From contig OW799237.1 in the NCBI GenBank assembly GCA_941918925.1, positions 4,817,201-4,881,200 on the forward strand: a DNA stretch of 64,000 nucleotides, given 5' to 3'. Both the position numbers and the translations under genes were made by a program. Below are positions 1 through 11,689 of the stretch, one piece after another. Numbering within the stretch: position 1 is the stretch's first letter; every line of letters starts with the position of its first letter. This DNA comes from Phyto melanocephala (taxonomy: Eukaryota > Arthropoda > Insecta > Diptera > Rhinophoridae). The notes beneath the pieces were generated by a model. It did not search any database, had not been told where the DNA came from, and saw only the letters and a list, made by a program, of their open reading frames with translations.

Positions 1-275
1 AAAAATTAAATAAAAAAAGGGATTCGAACCTACATTTATCCAGTTTGTATTGTTATGAAAAAACGAGGTGGTCTAAGTTTTGTCATCATATCTCAGTTAT
101 TTATGAACCAATTTCTCTGATTTTCAATAGCGATCTGCTTCCGAATATTTCTAACACAGACACGGACAGACTGACAGACGGATAATGCTTAGTTGATTCC
201 CCTATTCATAAGCTTTCAGAAAAAAATACTTTATGGGGTCGCAAATGAAAATTGTTGAAATTTCACACGGAATGA
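1..275 (+). repeat. Dispersed repeat R1, 3' half
   Basis: Matches the 3' half of the full R1 copy at 56.4-57.1 kb: the 'acgaggtggtc' segment, the 'cggacagactgacagacgg' segment and the 'tactttatggggtcg' segment occur in the same order. The copy is interrupted at about 275 by a mariner-type element and resumes at 1143-1180 with 'gtgaagggta'. No gene is seen here. Confidence 0.7.
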
Positions 276-1142
276 CAAAAGTCGCGAAGGGGTTTTAAAC
301 AGTCATAACTTTGTTAATTTTTAATTTTATTTTTTTTTTACAAAATAATAAAATATGATATTGGGAGATTTTTTAACTTTAGGTGTGAAAGATTACGTCA
401 CGTAAGTGAGCACCATTTTCAGCCTCGCAAAGTTGAGCTCTTTTAATAGCATTTTCCATGACACGAGTCAGAGTATCTGGCTGCAACGCTCTTATTTCGG
501 CCCGAATATTCTCTTCGAGCTGTGCAAGTGTTCTGGGTTTATTGATATACACCTTCTCTTTCAAATGTCCCCAAAGGAAATAATCTGGTGCTGTTAAATC
601 CGGCGAACGGGCAGGCCAAATGAATGCTGAATTTTTGGAAATTAAACGTTCTCCAAAAATCTGCCTTAGAAGCTGCATAGTGGCTCGAGCAGTGTGTGCG
701 GTGGCCCCATCTTGTTGGAACCACATCTCCCGATTGTCAGAAAGAGCTGGCCTTAAAAAATTTTGGACCATATCTCGATATCGCTCGCCATTTACCGTTA
801 CACCATTTCCATCGTTATCTTCGAAAAAGAATGGTCCAATAATTTTTTGGGACGTAATTGCGCACCATACTGCACATTTAAGTGGATGTAATTCGAATCA
901 TTGATTCGGATGGTGAATTCCGCACATTAAAATGACGACGATAGGCTCGTTGAGTTTGAATTATTGATCGATGATGTTCAAAATAAAGTTCTTTGATTTT
1001 GGTTCGCTGGATAACGTTGTAACCTTCCATAATTAATCTCCCAGATTTATTTTACAAGTCCTAAAAAGAAAAATAAAAAAAAAAATTAAATTAGAAAAGT
1101 TATTAATTTTTCAAATCCCTTCGCGACTTTTGCCCCACCCTG
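276..1142 (-). mobile_element. Internally deleted IS630/Tc1/mariner-type element
   Basis: Inverted ends pair 'caaaagtcgcgaagg' (276-290) with its reverse complement at 1118-1132. The right end stops at 'ccaccctg' next to a TA. The element interrupts an R1 repeat whose sequence continues at 1143. The left tip is shorter than the right, so it is probably truncated. It holds a broken transposase on the minus strand. Confidence 0.75.
379..1030 (-). pseudogene. Transposase pseudogene, IS630/Tc1/mariner superfamily
   Basis: Read from the ATG at 1030, the first part encodes a short helix-turn-helix-like N-terminus (MEGYNVIQRTKIKELYF). A deletion or frameshift follows, and the frame then continues to 379 as the C-terminal catalytic region. 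That region contains WFQQDGATAHTA with the second catalytic Asp, and SPDLTAPDYFLWG with the third acidic residue. The first catalytic Asp region is missing. The sequence pattern is like the DUF4817-associated mariner-type transposases common in insects. It is non-functional, and the C-terminal 130 codons are still open. Confidence 0.85.
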
Positions 1143-1180
1143 TATATACACTTATACTCACTGTGAAGGGTAAAACAAGT

Positions 1181-2339
1181 AGGCGTCTGCCTGGAGACTT
1201 TGATATCTATTAGTATTCTTAGCTGTTTATCTAAATTATTTTTAGAATAAGAAATTATTTTGGAGAATATTAACTCGTAACTCTTATTTTGGTTTTAGAT
1301 TGGCTGAAAATATACGTCGGGATATCAATTCTAAAATATATGTCGTTAATTTTTCCACAGCGTTTGATAGTACGTACATATTGATTACGTTGTTGTAGTT
1401 GTTCTTGGACTTTTACTCTTCCTTATTTATATTAATGATTTTGAGGATTTTATTGGCACTTCTCATTGTAAAAGTTTTTCTGGATTGCCATGAGATTGTT
1501 AAGAGTTAACGTGTGGGCATTACTAAATACATTTTAAGTTCAATTGGTATAAGACCAAGACAATAACTTTTGTTAAAATTTACTTTACTTTTAACTCTAT
1601 GTCAGATTATAGTCCTTTACGTCTTTTTGTCCCTTTTTCAGATCTATGCGATATCCGACATTTCTTTTATCTTAAATCAAACAATCCACCTTTGAAAGAT
1701 AATCGACCAAAAGGGTTCGTTTAATTATTAAATAAATTAACAAGAAATAAGAATTCTATATTCGTCAGTGCCGAATCTGTAAATACCCTTCACTATCATG
1801 ACCACATCGTAGCAAAGCTTCTATTTTAGATTTAACGTTATACGCGATTTCGCTTTATTATTTTTGACGCCATCTTTGATTTAGAATTTTGACATAGTAA
1901 CTTTTATTCTACTAGTCATTTGGTACCCATATTGTTCGGGTTAAAAAAATTGGTTCCGCCATTTTGTCCGGGACGCCATCTTGTATTCTAACTTCGTTTT
2001 AGTTTTTAAATTAAAACTTCGAATAAATACAAATATAAAATTTAAACTACAGAAAAATTCTCGAAAAAAAAACAAAAACAAGAAAAACATTTTAATGCAT
2101 TACGACGCTCTCATTTATAAATTTTTTTTATGAATAAGGCAGTGTATTCCTTTTTTTTCCATTATCCACGTTATACAGGATAGTTTTAAAATATTTATTG
2201 AGTCTTTAACTAAATTTTGGAAAACTAAAAAAAAAGAAAAATATCAATAAACTGAACCATAAAATTGCTTTACATTATAAAAATGAAAATTACATGTAAA
2301 GGAAACAATTACGTATAAATATGAAAAAAAAAAACAACA
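1181..2339. other. Gene-free AT-rich stretch with repeat R2
   Basis: No convincing reading frame. Positions 1780-1990 match a second dispersed family, R2, recognised by 'acccttcac', 'gacgccatctttgat' and 'ctactagtca'. The same blocks recur near 54.5 and 62.8 kb, and inverted near 5.9-6.3 kb. Confidence 0.6.
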
Positions 2340-2382
2340 CAAAATTCTTGTTGAGAGTAGCGAAGCGCACCGGGTAAGCTAG
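2340..2382 (+). mobile_element. Helitron-like 3' end
   Basis: The segment 'gcgaagcgcaccgggtaag' is followed by CTAG and T. This resembles the 3' tips of the complete Helitron-like elements at 15.2 and 41.3 kb (GC-rich hairpin followed by CTRR). No matching 5' end is evident nearby. Confidence 0.45.
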
Positions 2383-2528
2383 TAATTACCGAATGAATAA
2401 ATATGCCCTGGGGTTTTCTTAAAGAAATTTTTCAATCCTAGAACTCAATAGAGTTCTTATCATAACTTGAAAAAAATAAATGTATTTTTTTTTATTAAAC
2501 TTTTGTTTAATATTTAAATTAACTTAAA

Positions 2529-3911
2529 ATGTCTACAGAAGCTAAAGTTTTACCGCAATATGTGGCGGGGTTGTCAGCAGCCATGGGTTCTTTTGCACTT
2601 GGCGCTGTTATTGGCTGGACATCACCTGTTGAGCCCGATATTAAAGAAGGTAGCTTGGGATTTGATGTTTCGAATGCCGAATATGGTTGGATTGGTTCAC
2701 TGATGCCTTTGGGTGCTGCCTGTGTTTGTATACCCATTGGGTATGTTATAAATGTGATTGGCCGTAAATGGACAATGCTGATATTGGTGCCGCCATTTGT
2801 GCTCGGCTGGGTGTTGATTCTGTTGGCCTCAAATATTGCCATGTTGTATGTGGCTCGCTTTCTGTTGGGTATGTGTGGTGGAGCATTTTGCATTATAGCG
2901 CCCATATATACAACGGAAATTGCCGAAACGAAAGTACGCGGCATATTGGGCAGTTTCTTTCAAATGCTTATAACAAGCGGTGTGCTTTATGCTTATGTGG
3001 TTGGCGCAATAGCTAATGTAATGGTCAACTCTATTCTATGCTTAATTATACCGATTTTAATGGCTTTACTCTTTCTTGTGCTGCCTGAATCGCCCGCCTT
3101 TTTTGTACAAAAGGGAAATATGGAAAAGGCACAAAAATCTTTACAATGGCTAAGGGGTAAGGATTTTAATATATCCGAGGAAATGGCACAACTAGTGGCG
3201 AATGACAAATATGCAAAGGAGTCGCAAGTCTCAAAGACCAAATCACTAGTTAAAAAATCAAGTTTACGGGCATTTGCTATAACAATCTCCTTGATGTTGT
3301 TCCAACAGCTGAGTGGCATTAATGCCATTATTATGTACTCGACGGGAATTTTCAAAGATGCTGAAACTGGTTTCACCGATACCATTTGCACCATATTTGT
3401 CGGTGCGATGATGGTAGCTGCCACATTTGTTTCGCTATTCTTGATTGATCGTGCGGGTCGTCGTCCTCTTCTATTGCTGTCGGCTGGGGCCATGAGTGTT
3501 TGTACATTTGGTGTGGGCTTTTATTTTTTCGAAAAGGCCGGCGATGAAGAATTTGCCAAGTCCATAGCCTGGTTGCCGGTTGTCTGTTGCTGTTTGTATG
3601 TCATTATGTTTTCCTGTGGTTTTGGCGCCATACCATGGCTTCTTATGGCTGAGTTGTTTTCGGAAGATATTAAGGGCATAGCTGGTTCCATAGCGGCAAC
3701 AACTAATTGGTTGGCTGCTTTTTTGGTAACAAATACTTATCCCTTTATAAGCGATGCTATTGGTATTGGTCTAACGTTTTGGATATTTTCCGCTCTAAGT
3801 CTATTGGCTGTGGTTTTTGTGCTGTTTATGGTGCCCGAGACAAAGGGTAAAACATTTATGGAAATTCAAACCATTTTGGAAGGTGGTGCTGCTGCAGGAG
3901 AAACAAATTAA
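2529..3911 (+). CDS. Facilitated trehalose/sugar transporter (Tret1-like, MFS)
   Basis: A single uninterrupted 460-codon gene for a plasma-membrane sugar transporter of the major facilitator superfamily. It has about 12 hydrophobic segments and the usual signatures: GRK after TM2 (residues 78-80), PESP (186-189), QQLSGINA in TM7 (259-266), DRAGRR in the loop after TM8 (307-312) and PETKG at the end of TM12 (436-440). The length and motifs fit insect Tret1-like proteins, which move trehalose or other hexoses down their gradient between fat body, haemolymph and tissues. The substrate cannot be told from sequence. The start follows 'cttaaaATG', a good fly start context, and N-terminal homology begins close to it. 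No intron is seen. The gene is the only one transcribed rightward here and is unrelated to the nuclease array downstream. Confidence 0.95.
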   Translation: MSTEAKVLPQYVAGLSAAMGSFALGAVIGWTSPVEPDIKEGSLGFDVSNAEYGWIGSLMPLGAACVCIPIGYVINVIGRKWTMLILVPPFVLGWVLILLASNIAMLYVARFLLGMCGGAFCIIAPIYTTEIAETKVRGILGSFFQMLITSGVLYAYVVGAIANVMVNSILCLIIPILMALLFLVLPESPAFFVQKGNMEKAQKSLQWLRGKDFNISEEMAQLVANDKYAKESQVSKTKSLVKKSSLRAFAITISLMLFQQLSGINAIIMYSTGIFKDAETGFTDTICTIFVGAMMVAATFVSLFLIDRAGRRPLLLLSAGAMSVCTFGVGFYFFEKAGDEEFAKSIAWLPVVCCCLYVIMFSCGFGAIPWLLMAELFSEDIKGIAGSIAATTNWLAAFLVTNTYPFISDAIGIGLTFWIFSALSLLAVVFVLFMVPETKGKTFMEIQTILEGGAAAGETN

Positions 3912-4020
3912 TTTTGGCATATTAAATATAAAAAAAAGAATGACATGAAATTGGATTAACAAATTAGTGGTTAAAATTTACATTTTGATTTTATTAATTT
4001 AAAAATTGCGTAATTTCAAT

Positions 4021-4026
4021 AATAAA
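4021..4026 (+). promoter_or_regulatory. Probable polyadenylation signal of the transporter
   Basis: An AATAAA hexamer lies about 110 bases after the transporter stop codon, in an AT-rich 3' flank. It is the first canonical hexamer on that strand after the stop. Confidence 0.55.
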
Positions 4027-4169
4027 ACTTCATTATGTTTCATTTTGTTTTATAAAAAGATTTTTTCGAAAGAGAACAACAAAATCATACTATAGTTTTA
4101 GGAGACGCCTTTTTTATAGCTAAATGCAAAATTTAACACAAAATTGTCTACAATAAAAAATTTGTGGAA

Positions 4170-5000
4170 ACGAACTTTTTGTACCCTTCACCTGTGGTGC
4201 CAAGGCTATATATAGCTTCGTCATTTCGTTTGTAATTTCTACAATATTCATTTTCAACCTCATAAAGTATATATTTTCTGAAATTAATTGAGTAGAGGAG
4301 TCGATTAAGTAATTTTAGAAGCCCCACATGTTGCAAAGATCTGTATGAGGTATGCAAATAAACACGACTGCCTCTGTTTTCATACCCTTCACATACTTCC
4401 GTATAGCGAACTTCTTTACGAATGAGAATAACAAAAGAGAATCTCGTGTACAAAAAACATTGTACCCTTTTCCACACTTCCTTTATCTTTCGCCAACAAA
4501 CTTCAAAGTTTTGCAACAAATGTTCCATAATGTGGACATCAATTTATAAGAAATTATTAGTTTATGTTTTTTTTTTGTGTAATTTCCTTTTTTTTCATCT
4601 TTCGTGCCCGTATAATGCATTCATTTCCTTCCAACCTTTTAGCATAATTTGTATACGTTGCACAGTGAGTGTGAGGTTTGTCATTTCATGTGAAATTCTA
4701 CAGTATTCGTTTGCGACACCATGACTTATATATTTTGTAAAAGCTTATGACTATGAAAGTCGATTGAGTAATGTCCGTCTGTCCGTGTGTTATGTTGAAA
4801 TCATTTTTTTTGTAGCCCCCCCAACATCGCTCAGACATTAAAATATCAGAAGTATTCTTGAGCAGATCGGTATTGAAAACTGGAAAAAACGGTCTAACAA
4901 CCAAACAAACAAAATCCTACACTTTTTACAACACATTCATACAAACGAAATGAACGTAGGCTCGAATCCCAGTTGAGACAAAAAAAAAAATTTATTATTT
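4170..5000 (-). repeat. Rearranged R1 repeat fragments
   Basis: Two inverted partial R1 copies. At 4170-4300 there is 'acccttcacctgtggtgcc' followed by 'cataaagtatatattttctg'. At 4655-4910 there is a second piece with 'gtccgtctgtccgtgtg'. A short 'ctcgaatcccagttgag' segment at about 4953, on the plus strand, resembles the B-box-like part of R1. No gene is seen. Confidence 0.6.
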
Positions 5001-5214
5001 TTTTTTTATAATTTTACAATCGGATGTTTTTAAGCAAATAAAATCATTATGAAGATAATAAAACATGTTTATGAGATAATACAGATATGTTTACACCTAC
5101 ATATTTTATTTATTTTTTATTAAGTTGCATAAATCCATAAGTTATATATTTATTAATATGCACTCCTTAAATTATCTTTAATTAAAACTGAAAACAAACA
5201 CCAAACATGAAATA

Positions 5215-5283
5215 ATGTTGGTAGTCTAGTGGCCATGTCACTGAACTACAAAACCGGAGGTTTGTTCGAATCTCCAGTGGGCT
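5215..5283 (+). repeat. tRNA-like SINE head
   Basis: An A-box-like 'tagtctagtgg' (5222-5232) and a B-box 'gttcgaatc' (5264-5272) are spaced as in tRNA genes. The flanking arms do not form a proper acceptor stem or T stem, so this is a tRNA-derived SINE fragment rather than a tRNA gene. Confidence 0.5.
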
Positions 5284-5339
5284 AAATTTTTTGAATTATA
5301 AATACAGACATACACGACTTTATTTCAAAATTTTACGAT

Positions 5340-6325
5340 AAGTTTGTGAATAACTGACATTAAAAGGGGGAAAATCTAAAAATTCAAAATCAAATCTGGC
5401 ATTGGAAATAATAAAGCAAAATTAAGTAATAAAATTAACTCTGAAATTTAGGCTAAGTTATGCGTGATCACTATACCTATAAACAAGATGGTGAAGGGTA
5501 TTATTAGAATCGGCATGGCCGAATATAGCACTCTTACTTGTTCAACACATTTCAGCCATAGGATAATTATAGACACGTTTGCTACCTTTTTTAGAGATAC
5601 GGTATGTATCTAGCGCTACTAGTAGTGTACATTTTGGGCAAAGCGGTTACTAATTGGCAAAGTTATGGGTCAAAAAAATTTTTTTTAAATATTTTTATAT
5701 TTTTTTAATATATCAAATTACTAAAACTCCTAACTATATTTTTGGACACGCTAAAGACAACAAAATGCAATCGATAGTCTTGAAAAGTATTGCTGCGAAA
5801 AACTGACAATACAGCTTAAAACTAACTGAGATATAAGCACAAGAATTCTACGGCATTATTTCTAAATTTTTTTTCACCTTCTGGACAGCAAAGATAATCA
5901 AAACGGGTACTAAAAAAGGAATAGCAGAATATAATACACTATAAAACATTTTTAAATATGTTCATGATGGCCGCCAATACAAAATGGCGTACAATAAATT
6001 TATATATGGGTCAAGTCAAACACTAGTGATTAACCCCCTTAAATATTGCTATTAAATGAAAGGGTTTGACCAGTAGTATAGAGTAAACTATAAAAAAGTT
6101 TAAATCAAAGATGGTGTACTAAACAAAATGGCGAATATTTTGTTACTCAAACCCAATAATACAGCCAACTATGTAGAAACTTAAAATTAAAAATGACGTT
6201 GGAAATAATAAAGAAAAATGGCATAAAACATTAAATCTAAGCTAAGCTTCGATGTGGTGTCATTATATGTACCTTTATACATGATGGTGAAGGGTATTAT
6301 CAGATATAGCATTCTGACTTGTTTT
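5340..6325 (-). repeat. R1/R2 repeat mosaic
   Basis: Contains the R1 hairpin end at 5491-5542 ('gtgaagggta', then the hairpin, then 'ttacttgtt'). An inverted R2 copy runs to 6325, with 'atcaaagatgg' and 'gtgaagggtattatcag'. No reading frame of note in this kilobase, which separates the repeats from nuclease gene A. Confidence 0.55.
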
Positions 6326-6500
6326 TTTTCTTTTCATTTAAATAGTGAAATGAAAACGTTAAAAGTGAATTTTTTTGTATATAGAGATTTATAGAGAGCA
6401 TTCAGTTAATAAATTTTATATACGTTTTAGCAGTTTTTCATTAAAATGCAAATTTATTTTAAAACTTTAGATCAACTGTTATTGCGAACGTGACAACACT

Positions 6501-7944
6501 TTAAAGATAACGCATCATCAAATTACTTCCATGCACATCATCGGGTAACGAATCAACGAAAGTTTTAAATTTGTTCAATTCGCAACAGAACGTATAACCT
6601 TTTGTTGTATCTGGAAAATTAGGATGAAATATAGCCGACTTTTCACAAACATTTGTACAGAACTCCTCTGCTGAACCATCCTTTACAAAGGGATTATTAA
6701 CGGTTACCAGCACAATAGCCGAATCACTGGCCCTGTGTACTAAAACTTTATAGAAATACTTCGGAACTGCGATTTTTTTGGCATCATCTAAATATATTTT
6801 CACTACAACACCTTCTCTATTGGGTAACTCCAAAGTACCTCTATAACTGTTATAGGTTTCGATGTCGTCTTTGTAAGTAACGGCTACAGCACGAGCTAAC
6901 TCCTCTACCCTCAACCAATTGCCGGCATTAATCAGTTGATATTCTGGTGCTGCATTGACATAATAGAATGTAGCCAATTGCTCGTAGCCGAAAATAAAAT
7001 CGGCATCGGCTGCCAAATGACCACGAGCCAAAAAGTTATTTTTATCAATAAACGTTTGATTTTTGCCGAAATAGTTTTCAAAACGTTTGATTTGATTTCT
7101 CTGCTGGTATAGTTTGTTTGCTTTGGTGGTGGTTAAATTCATGCCAGTTGCCTTAAACGAGCGGGGATAAGGCTCGGGTACAGAGTCTGCAAAGAAATGT
7201 GCAGAGAATTTGGTATTTGTTTTCAATTGGGAATTCAATAAAAATCCTCATTTAATCTCTTTATTTTTACAAGGCTTATTGAATTTTTTTTTAAACTTAA
7301 ATTTACTTTAATACTTACAAGCCAGAGCGGCTCCATCCAATATGTCATGTGTATAGAATGTGTGTTCCGTGACATTATTATAACACATTTCAAATACTGG
7401 TCCAAAGAATTGGCCGTTGATATTGAATCCAGTTTTATATATAAAACCATTATTATTCGAACATTTTTCACTAGTGAGTTTTAATTTCGCCTTCGGTATA
7501 GTTTCGCACAGCAATTTACTGAGTGTTTGAACAGTTTTATTTATATCGACAAAATTGCCTTTGTAGCATTTCAGTTCCATGGTATTGAACTTAGTATCTT
7601 TAAAAACATTTTTTTTACCAGTACAAGCCAATAGTAGTTTTGTGCCTGCCTTTAGGCTGCTAACTTCACCAGTCGGTTTGAAAAACTGATAGTCTTTACG
7701 AGAAACGGATGTCAGAATGACGGGGCCAAATCCTTTCATATCACCTGGCAGTTTAATAGAACAACTTCCTCTGCTTTTAGCAGCTGTAATATCTAAAGAT
7801 AATTGTACATATAGATAGATATATAGAAGAATATTTTAAGTTAAAAAATATATTTTTTTTAAATATATTGTTTTAAATTTTTGTGGCCCTTAACCCACCG
7901 AATGTTGTGTAGCAGCAGATAAGTAGACCCAATAATTTCCACAT
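6501..7944 (-). CDS. Secreted DNA/RNA non-specific endonuclease, gene A
   Basis: Three exons: 7899-7944, 7319-7792 and 6501-7186. All splice sites are GT/AG and both introns are phase 1. Joined, they give about 401 residues. Exon 1 is a hydrophobic signal peptide starting MWKLLGLL. Exon 2 is a Cys-containing N-terminal domain found in all seven paralogs. Exon 3 is the nuclease (NUC1_NS) domain. The catalytic RGH is at 228-230. The expected metal-binding Asn is N260 in the N-x-G-x-W motif, with E268 following at the spacing seen in Serratia-type nucleases. Paired Cys lie near the C-terminus (CTNVC, FCC). Such proteins cleave DNA and RNA through a His general base and Mg2+. In blood-feeding flies relatives are secreted in saliva. 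All key residues are present, so activity is expected. The gene has its own TATA box. Confidence 0.9.
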
Positions 7945-8017
7945 ATTAGTACCACTTAAGTGATGTTCAAAATCAATGTGATCGCCTCTTCAAAGTGTTT
8001 TTAAAATTGTCTAGCTG

Positions 8018-8025
8018 TATTTATA
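8018..8025 (-). promoter_or_regulatory. TATA box of gene A
   Basis: TATAAATA on the minus strand, 74 bp upstream of the ATG at 7944. The same octamer occurs at nearly the same distance upstream of all seven genes. Confidence 0.7.
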
Positions 8026-8179
8026 TCATTAAAAACTTTGAGGTTACACACGTATTTAAATGTGTTTTTATATAAAAGGGTGTCTCAGTAAGAATGCACT
8101 TTTACATTTTAGACTAAAAACATGTATTTTTTTTTTAGATAATTATGATTTTTTGTTTAGATTGTAGTATGGAATAAAG

Positions 8180-8800
8180 TATCCGCCAAATGGTCCCGAC
8201 GGCTCTGATGATAGGCCGTCAAACGGAAAAAATCGCACGGCGTTAAATCGCGTGATCCTAATTGCCAGTTGATATCAGAATTTCTTAATCTAATTTTTTC
8301 TGGATATCATTTCTGCATTAAATCAGATCCATGCCATGCAGTTGAGGCCAAATGAACTCCCGTTATCATGTTCCTGTAACGAATGGCATTCACAGTCCCC
8401 GCAATCACACCGCCTGACCAAAACGCGCTTGTTGTGGGTACATTTATTTTTCCTGGACTGCACGAGGGTTTTCTTGGCCTCAAATACGACAATTTTACGT
8501 ATTTACGAATCCATTTAGATGGTAATGCTTTTAATGGGAGAAGATGACTTTTTTTCGAAAAATTGGCAGTGAAGCCAACTTTGCTCCATTATCAATAAAA
8601 CGAACAAATTGCCGGCGCTTTCCATGGTCTTCTGGTTTGAGCTCCTGAGTAAACGGAATTTTTTACTCATGAAGGTGGAGGTCTTTTGCTAAAGTTTGCT
8701 GCCTAGTGCTTCGTGATATGTGATATGTTGAGAACGGTGCCGAATTAATGTTTTCGGGTTTTGGCGACACTCTTATTTACAACAGAGAGACCGACCGCTA
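8180..8800 (-). pseudogene. Transposase pseudogene, IS630/Tc1/mariner superfamily
   Basis: Translation of the minus strand in shifting frames gives, in order, a helix-turn-helix remnant (KNPKTLIRHRSQ-like), QELKPEDHGKRRQFVR, a decayed 'FSDEAHFHLNGFVN'-like block, and near 8220 SRDLTPCDFF. These are the ordered blocks of an insect DUF4817-type mariner transposase. Many stops and frameshifts are present. The QQDGA block was not found intact. Confidence 0.75.
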
Positions 8801-8892
8801 TGTTGATGCACAGTAGTCTTACTGTTCATAACTGACCCAGTTTCTTAAATTTTTTTGACCACTCTATAAATGATGGACACATTAGGTGCACT

Positions 8893-8928
8893 TTGTTGGG
8901 GCCAGCAAATCGGTCTGGGTTCTGCTAG
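8893..8928 (+). mobile_element. Helitron-like 3' tip
   Basis: 'ctttgttggggccagcaaat' leads to 'gggttctg' and CTAG. A close relative ends at about 14870 and a reverse-oriented trace lies near 19950. This suggests a second Helitron-like 3' end family. No 5' end is identified. Confidence 0.4.
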
Positions 8929-9104
8929 TTTGTTATAAATATGGGGGAATTTAATTTTGATAAAATTTCATTGAATTTTAGATCTTTATATAGTAAATGA
9001 CGTTCGATTGTAATTCACAATCAACTCATTATTTTGAACCATAAATATTTTCTAATATAAGAAGTTGTTTATAATTATGTGGTATTGGGAAACCCAGTAT
9101 AACG

Positions 9105-9678
9105 AAGGGTGTCCCCAAAATTAACGCAAGATTTGTGTTTGTCGCCATTCGTGCAGAAGAGTGTTGGCAATTCTAAAAAACAATTCGACAACTGACAGTT
9201 TAGAGTTAGTAAAAATTAAGCGCTACACCATATAACAACGTGTCTTCGTTATTGAACATTATTTCAAAAATGTTGAAAACTTTTTTCGAAAAATTCATAA
9301 AAAAATATGGTAGAATAGTGTGTAAACTTTGTCGTCTGTAAAGGGATTAATTGAAAAATTCAGGAAGACTGTCTTTGTTGAAGTCGCCAAACACACTGAT
9401 CGCCTTAAAACAAGCCGTTCAAATGTAAATATCAAAGTAGTGCGTGAGAGTGTCGTTGACAATCTAGGATCAAATAATTTGGAGTCGTGCACAGATCTGT
9501 CTCGATGTTAACACTATTTAATTAACAAGCCTTATAACCACGCCTTGTTCTATCGTGTAACGCTCCACTTTTACAAACCCTAAACTGTCAGCTGTCGAAC
9601 TGTTTTTTTAGGGTTGCCAACACTTTACTGCATAAATGGTGGCAAACTCAAATCCTGCGTTAATTTTTTAACGCCCTT
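9105..9678 (+). mobile_element. Deletion-derivative mariner-like element with long inverted ends
   Basis: The left end (9105-9232) and right end (9551-9678) are imperfect inverted repeats of about 128 bp. Both begin AAGGG and share 'attaacgca', 'gtgttggcaa' and 'cagtttag' blocks. Between them, 9329-9511 encodes a helix-turn-helix-like piece (VKGLIEKFRKT, VVRESV) typical of transposase N-termini, followed directly by the right end. The catalytic domain is deleted, so this is a non-autonomous derivative. Confidence 0.75.
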
Positions 9679-9679
9679 T

Positions 9680-10190
9680 AAAAATATTATGTTTGATTTT
9701 TTAAATTTTTTTCTGTGAAAAATATTTTTTTCAGTTCTTTGCTCAGTAAAATAAAACAATTGTTGAAATTAAAAAAAAAAAAAATGTGAGTAATCAAACA
9801 CTTTAATTAATACCACATTTTGATCTTGTTTTACTTAAAAATACATTTCTAAAGGCTGGGTCTACTGTAAACAACTTTGTTCAATTTTAATTGGGCTATT
9901 ATTCTGTATCGACAATTGTTTCGAAATACTTTGTTGTTGTTTCTAAATTTAAAAATATATATTAGTTAAACGCGTGTTTTTTTTTTATTTATTTAACGAT
10001 ATTTATAAAATCAACATAAAAACATTTTATACCAATCGTTAAGTATTCGCTGTTTTTGGGACTGTTAGTTTAGTTTTGTAGAAGACATGCAATGCATGAT
10101 TCGATACCCAGTACTATTTCATTATTCATTACTTGTTTATCAGCACAGATCAGAGATTTGTCGTTCCACCACAAAGAGTAATAAAAAAGG
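9680..10190. other. No gene seen
   Basis: AT-rich sequence with homopolymer runs. A weak tRNA B-box-like 'gattcgatac' lies near 10100 and may be another SINE or R1 trace. Confidence 0.4.
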
Positions 10191-10194
10191 TGTC

Positions 10195-10990
10195 GAAATA
10201 CACGAACAAGGTGACTAATTTACAGGTCCATTTTTGGAAATAATTCAGTTACCAAAGGCTTGGCTCAACAACTGATGGCTCATGCGCTGCCCTCCAAATT
10301 ATTTAAAATGATTGAGGAATAAAAAAATCAAGAATTATTTGCCTTTAGCGTTCGCTATTGACGGTAATATTGGCACCGGTTTCGGATTTAAAGACAAATG
10401 AGCCGATGACACCTTTGGCATGAAAACCGTGATTTTTTCGAGATGTTATGGTATTTCCGAAGTCTCATGAGCATTGTGCTCTCTCCAAAAACGAGAGTTC
10501 TGCTTGTTGGCATACCCGTTAACACAAGAATAAGCCTCATCACAGAAGATGATTTAATGATAAAAATCCGGTTAACTTTTAGTTAATTCCCAGCCCATTC
10601 GCCGAACTTACGATTTATGTAATAGTCAGCTGGCTTTAATTAATGCATCAGTTGGATTTTATATGAATTAACGTTAAGATTTAACTTTTAAATTTTCCAA
10701 GTAGAGACACCTAGTTGCTGAGACAGGCATCGAATCGATAAATTCGAGTCCTCTGTCACAATCACGCCTACAGCGGCGATGGCTTCTTCTGTGCGCACGG
10801 TACGGTTTCGATTAAGATGAATTTTACTCAAAAGAGTTAATGTGGAAATGAATCGATACATAACCATGCCTATTACCTGCTTATACCTGATAATAACGCG
10901 CACCGTTAATGTTAACGAAGTGCTCCATGAGTTTCCACGATTTATAAATGTTGTTTTGGTATAGGTCTTTGCTTGGTGATTTGCCAACAT
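10195..10990 (-). pseudogene. Transposase pseudogene, mariner-like
   Basis: The minus strand reads MLANHQ at 10990, then an out-of-family stretch, then NRTVRTEEAIAAV and LSIRCLSQQLGVS (second helix-turn-helix). In other frames it gives FCDEAYSCVNGYANKQNSRFW (first catalytic Asp block) and KGVIGSFVFKSETGANITVN. The order matches a mariner-superfamily transposase, with stops and frameshifts. The C-terminal catalytic blocks are not found. Confidence 0.75.
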
Positions 10991-10999
10991 TTTATTGGT

Positions 11000-11400
11000 T
11001 TGACAGCTAGTTTTACAGTTATCCCTATCGAAAGCTTTATAGTTCTAAAAGAAATATACTATAACTGTATTTATAATTGTTATAAGATAGAGGTAAAACA
11101 ACAGTTTTAAGAATAAAAAATAAAGTAAATAAAAAACAGGCATTCATTGTCTTGAAATTGTGACATATTCAAAACAAAAACTTTATCAGAAAAATAGTAA
11201 AAGAGTTAACAAATTTATAAATTTTGGAAACAATTTTTTGTTTAAGTTCTGCTTTTTTTAAATGTTGTTAAAAAAATATTTTTTTGTTGTAATATTTCAA
11301 AGATTTATTAAAGCAATATTTTTGATACAAAATTTGTTTAAATACATTAAAAATTATTGTCTATTAATTTTTCTTAAATATTTTAAAGGTGATTTTTATT
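11000..11400. other. No gene seen
   Basis: AT-rich low-complexity sequence. An open frame at 11262-11483 is rich in Phe, Ile and Leu from T-runs and is not a credible gene. Confidence 0.5.
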
Positions 11401-11403
11401 TTA

Positions 11404-11634
11404 ATGCGGTCCAAGGCATATTTGTTCATCAGGTAGTCTTCTTTCGTCAGATGATTATTTTTTTTCTTCACTTATATTATTAATTTCAGCTGTCAAGTCT
11501 ATATATAAAAAACGATTTTTTCTCTTCTCTCATTTACTTCAAATGTCAAACTTTATATATAAAAAATATAAACAAAAAAATTCTCTCCGAACTGCAATTA
11601 CCTGATGAATAAATAAGCCTTGAATGCGGCCTTA
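11404..11634. mobile_element. MITE with ~30-bp inverted ends
   Basis: The left end has 'caaggcatatttgttcatca'. The right end, reversed, reads 'caaggcttatttattcatca', and both are flanked by a 'gcgg' block. The interior has two 'tatatataaaaaa' stretches and no coding capacity. Confidence 0.7.
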
Positions 11635-11689
11635 ATATAAATATAAACACATACATACATGCATACATAGCTACGAACCTATATTTGTC

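Noticed and set aside
2519..3493. Open frames on the minus strand opposite the sugar transporter
   Set aside because: They mirror a highly conserved coding gene and give no family-like protein. They are by-products of its codon use.
5215..5283. Possible functional tRNA gene
   Set aside because: A and B boxes are present but no acceptor stem or proper T stem forms, and no anticodon arm is convincing.
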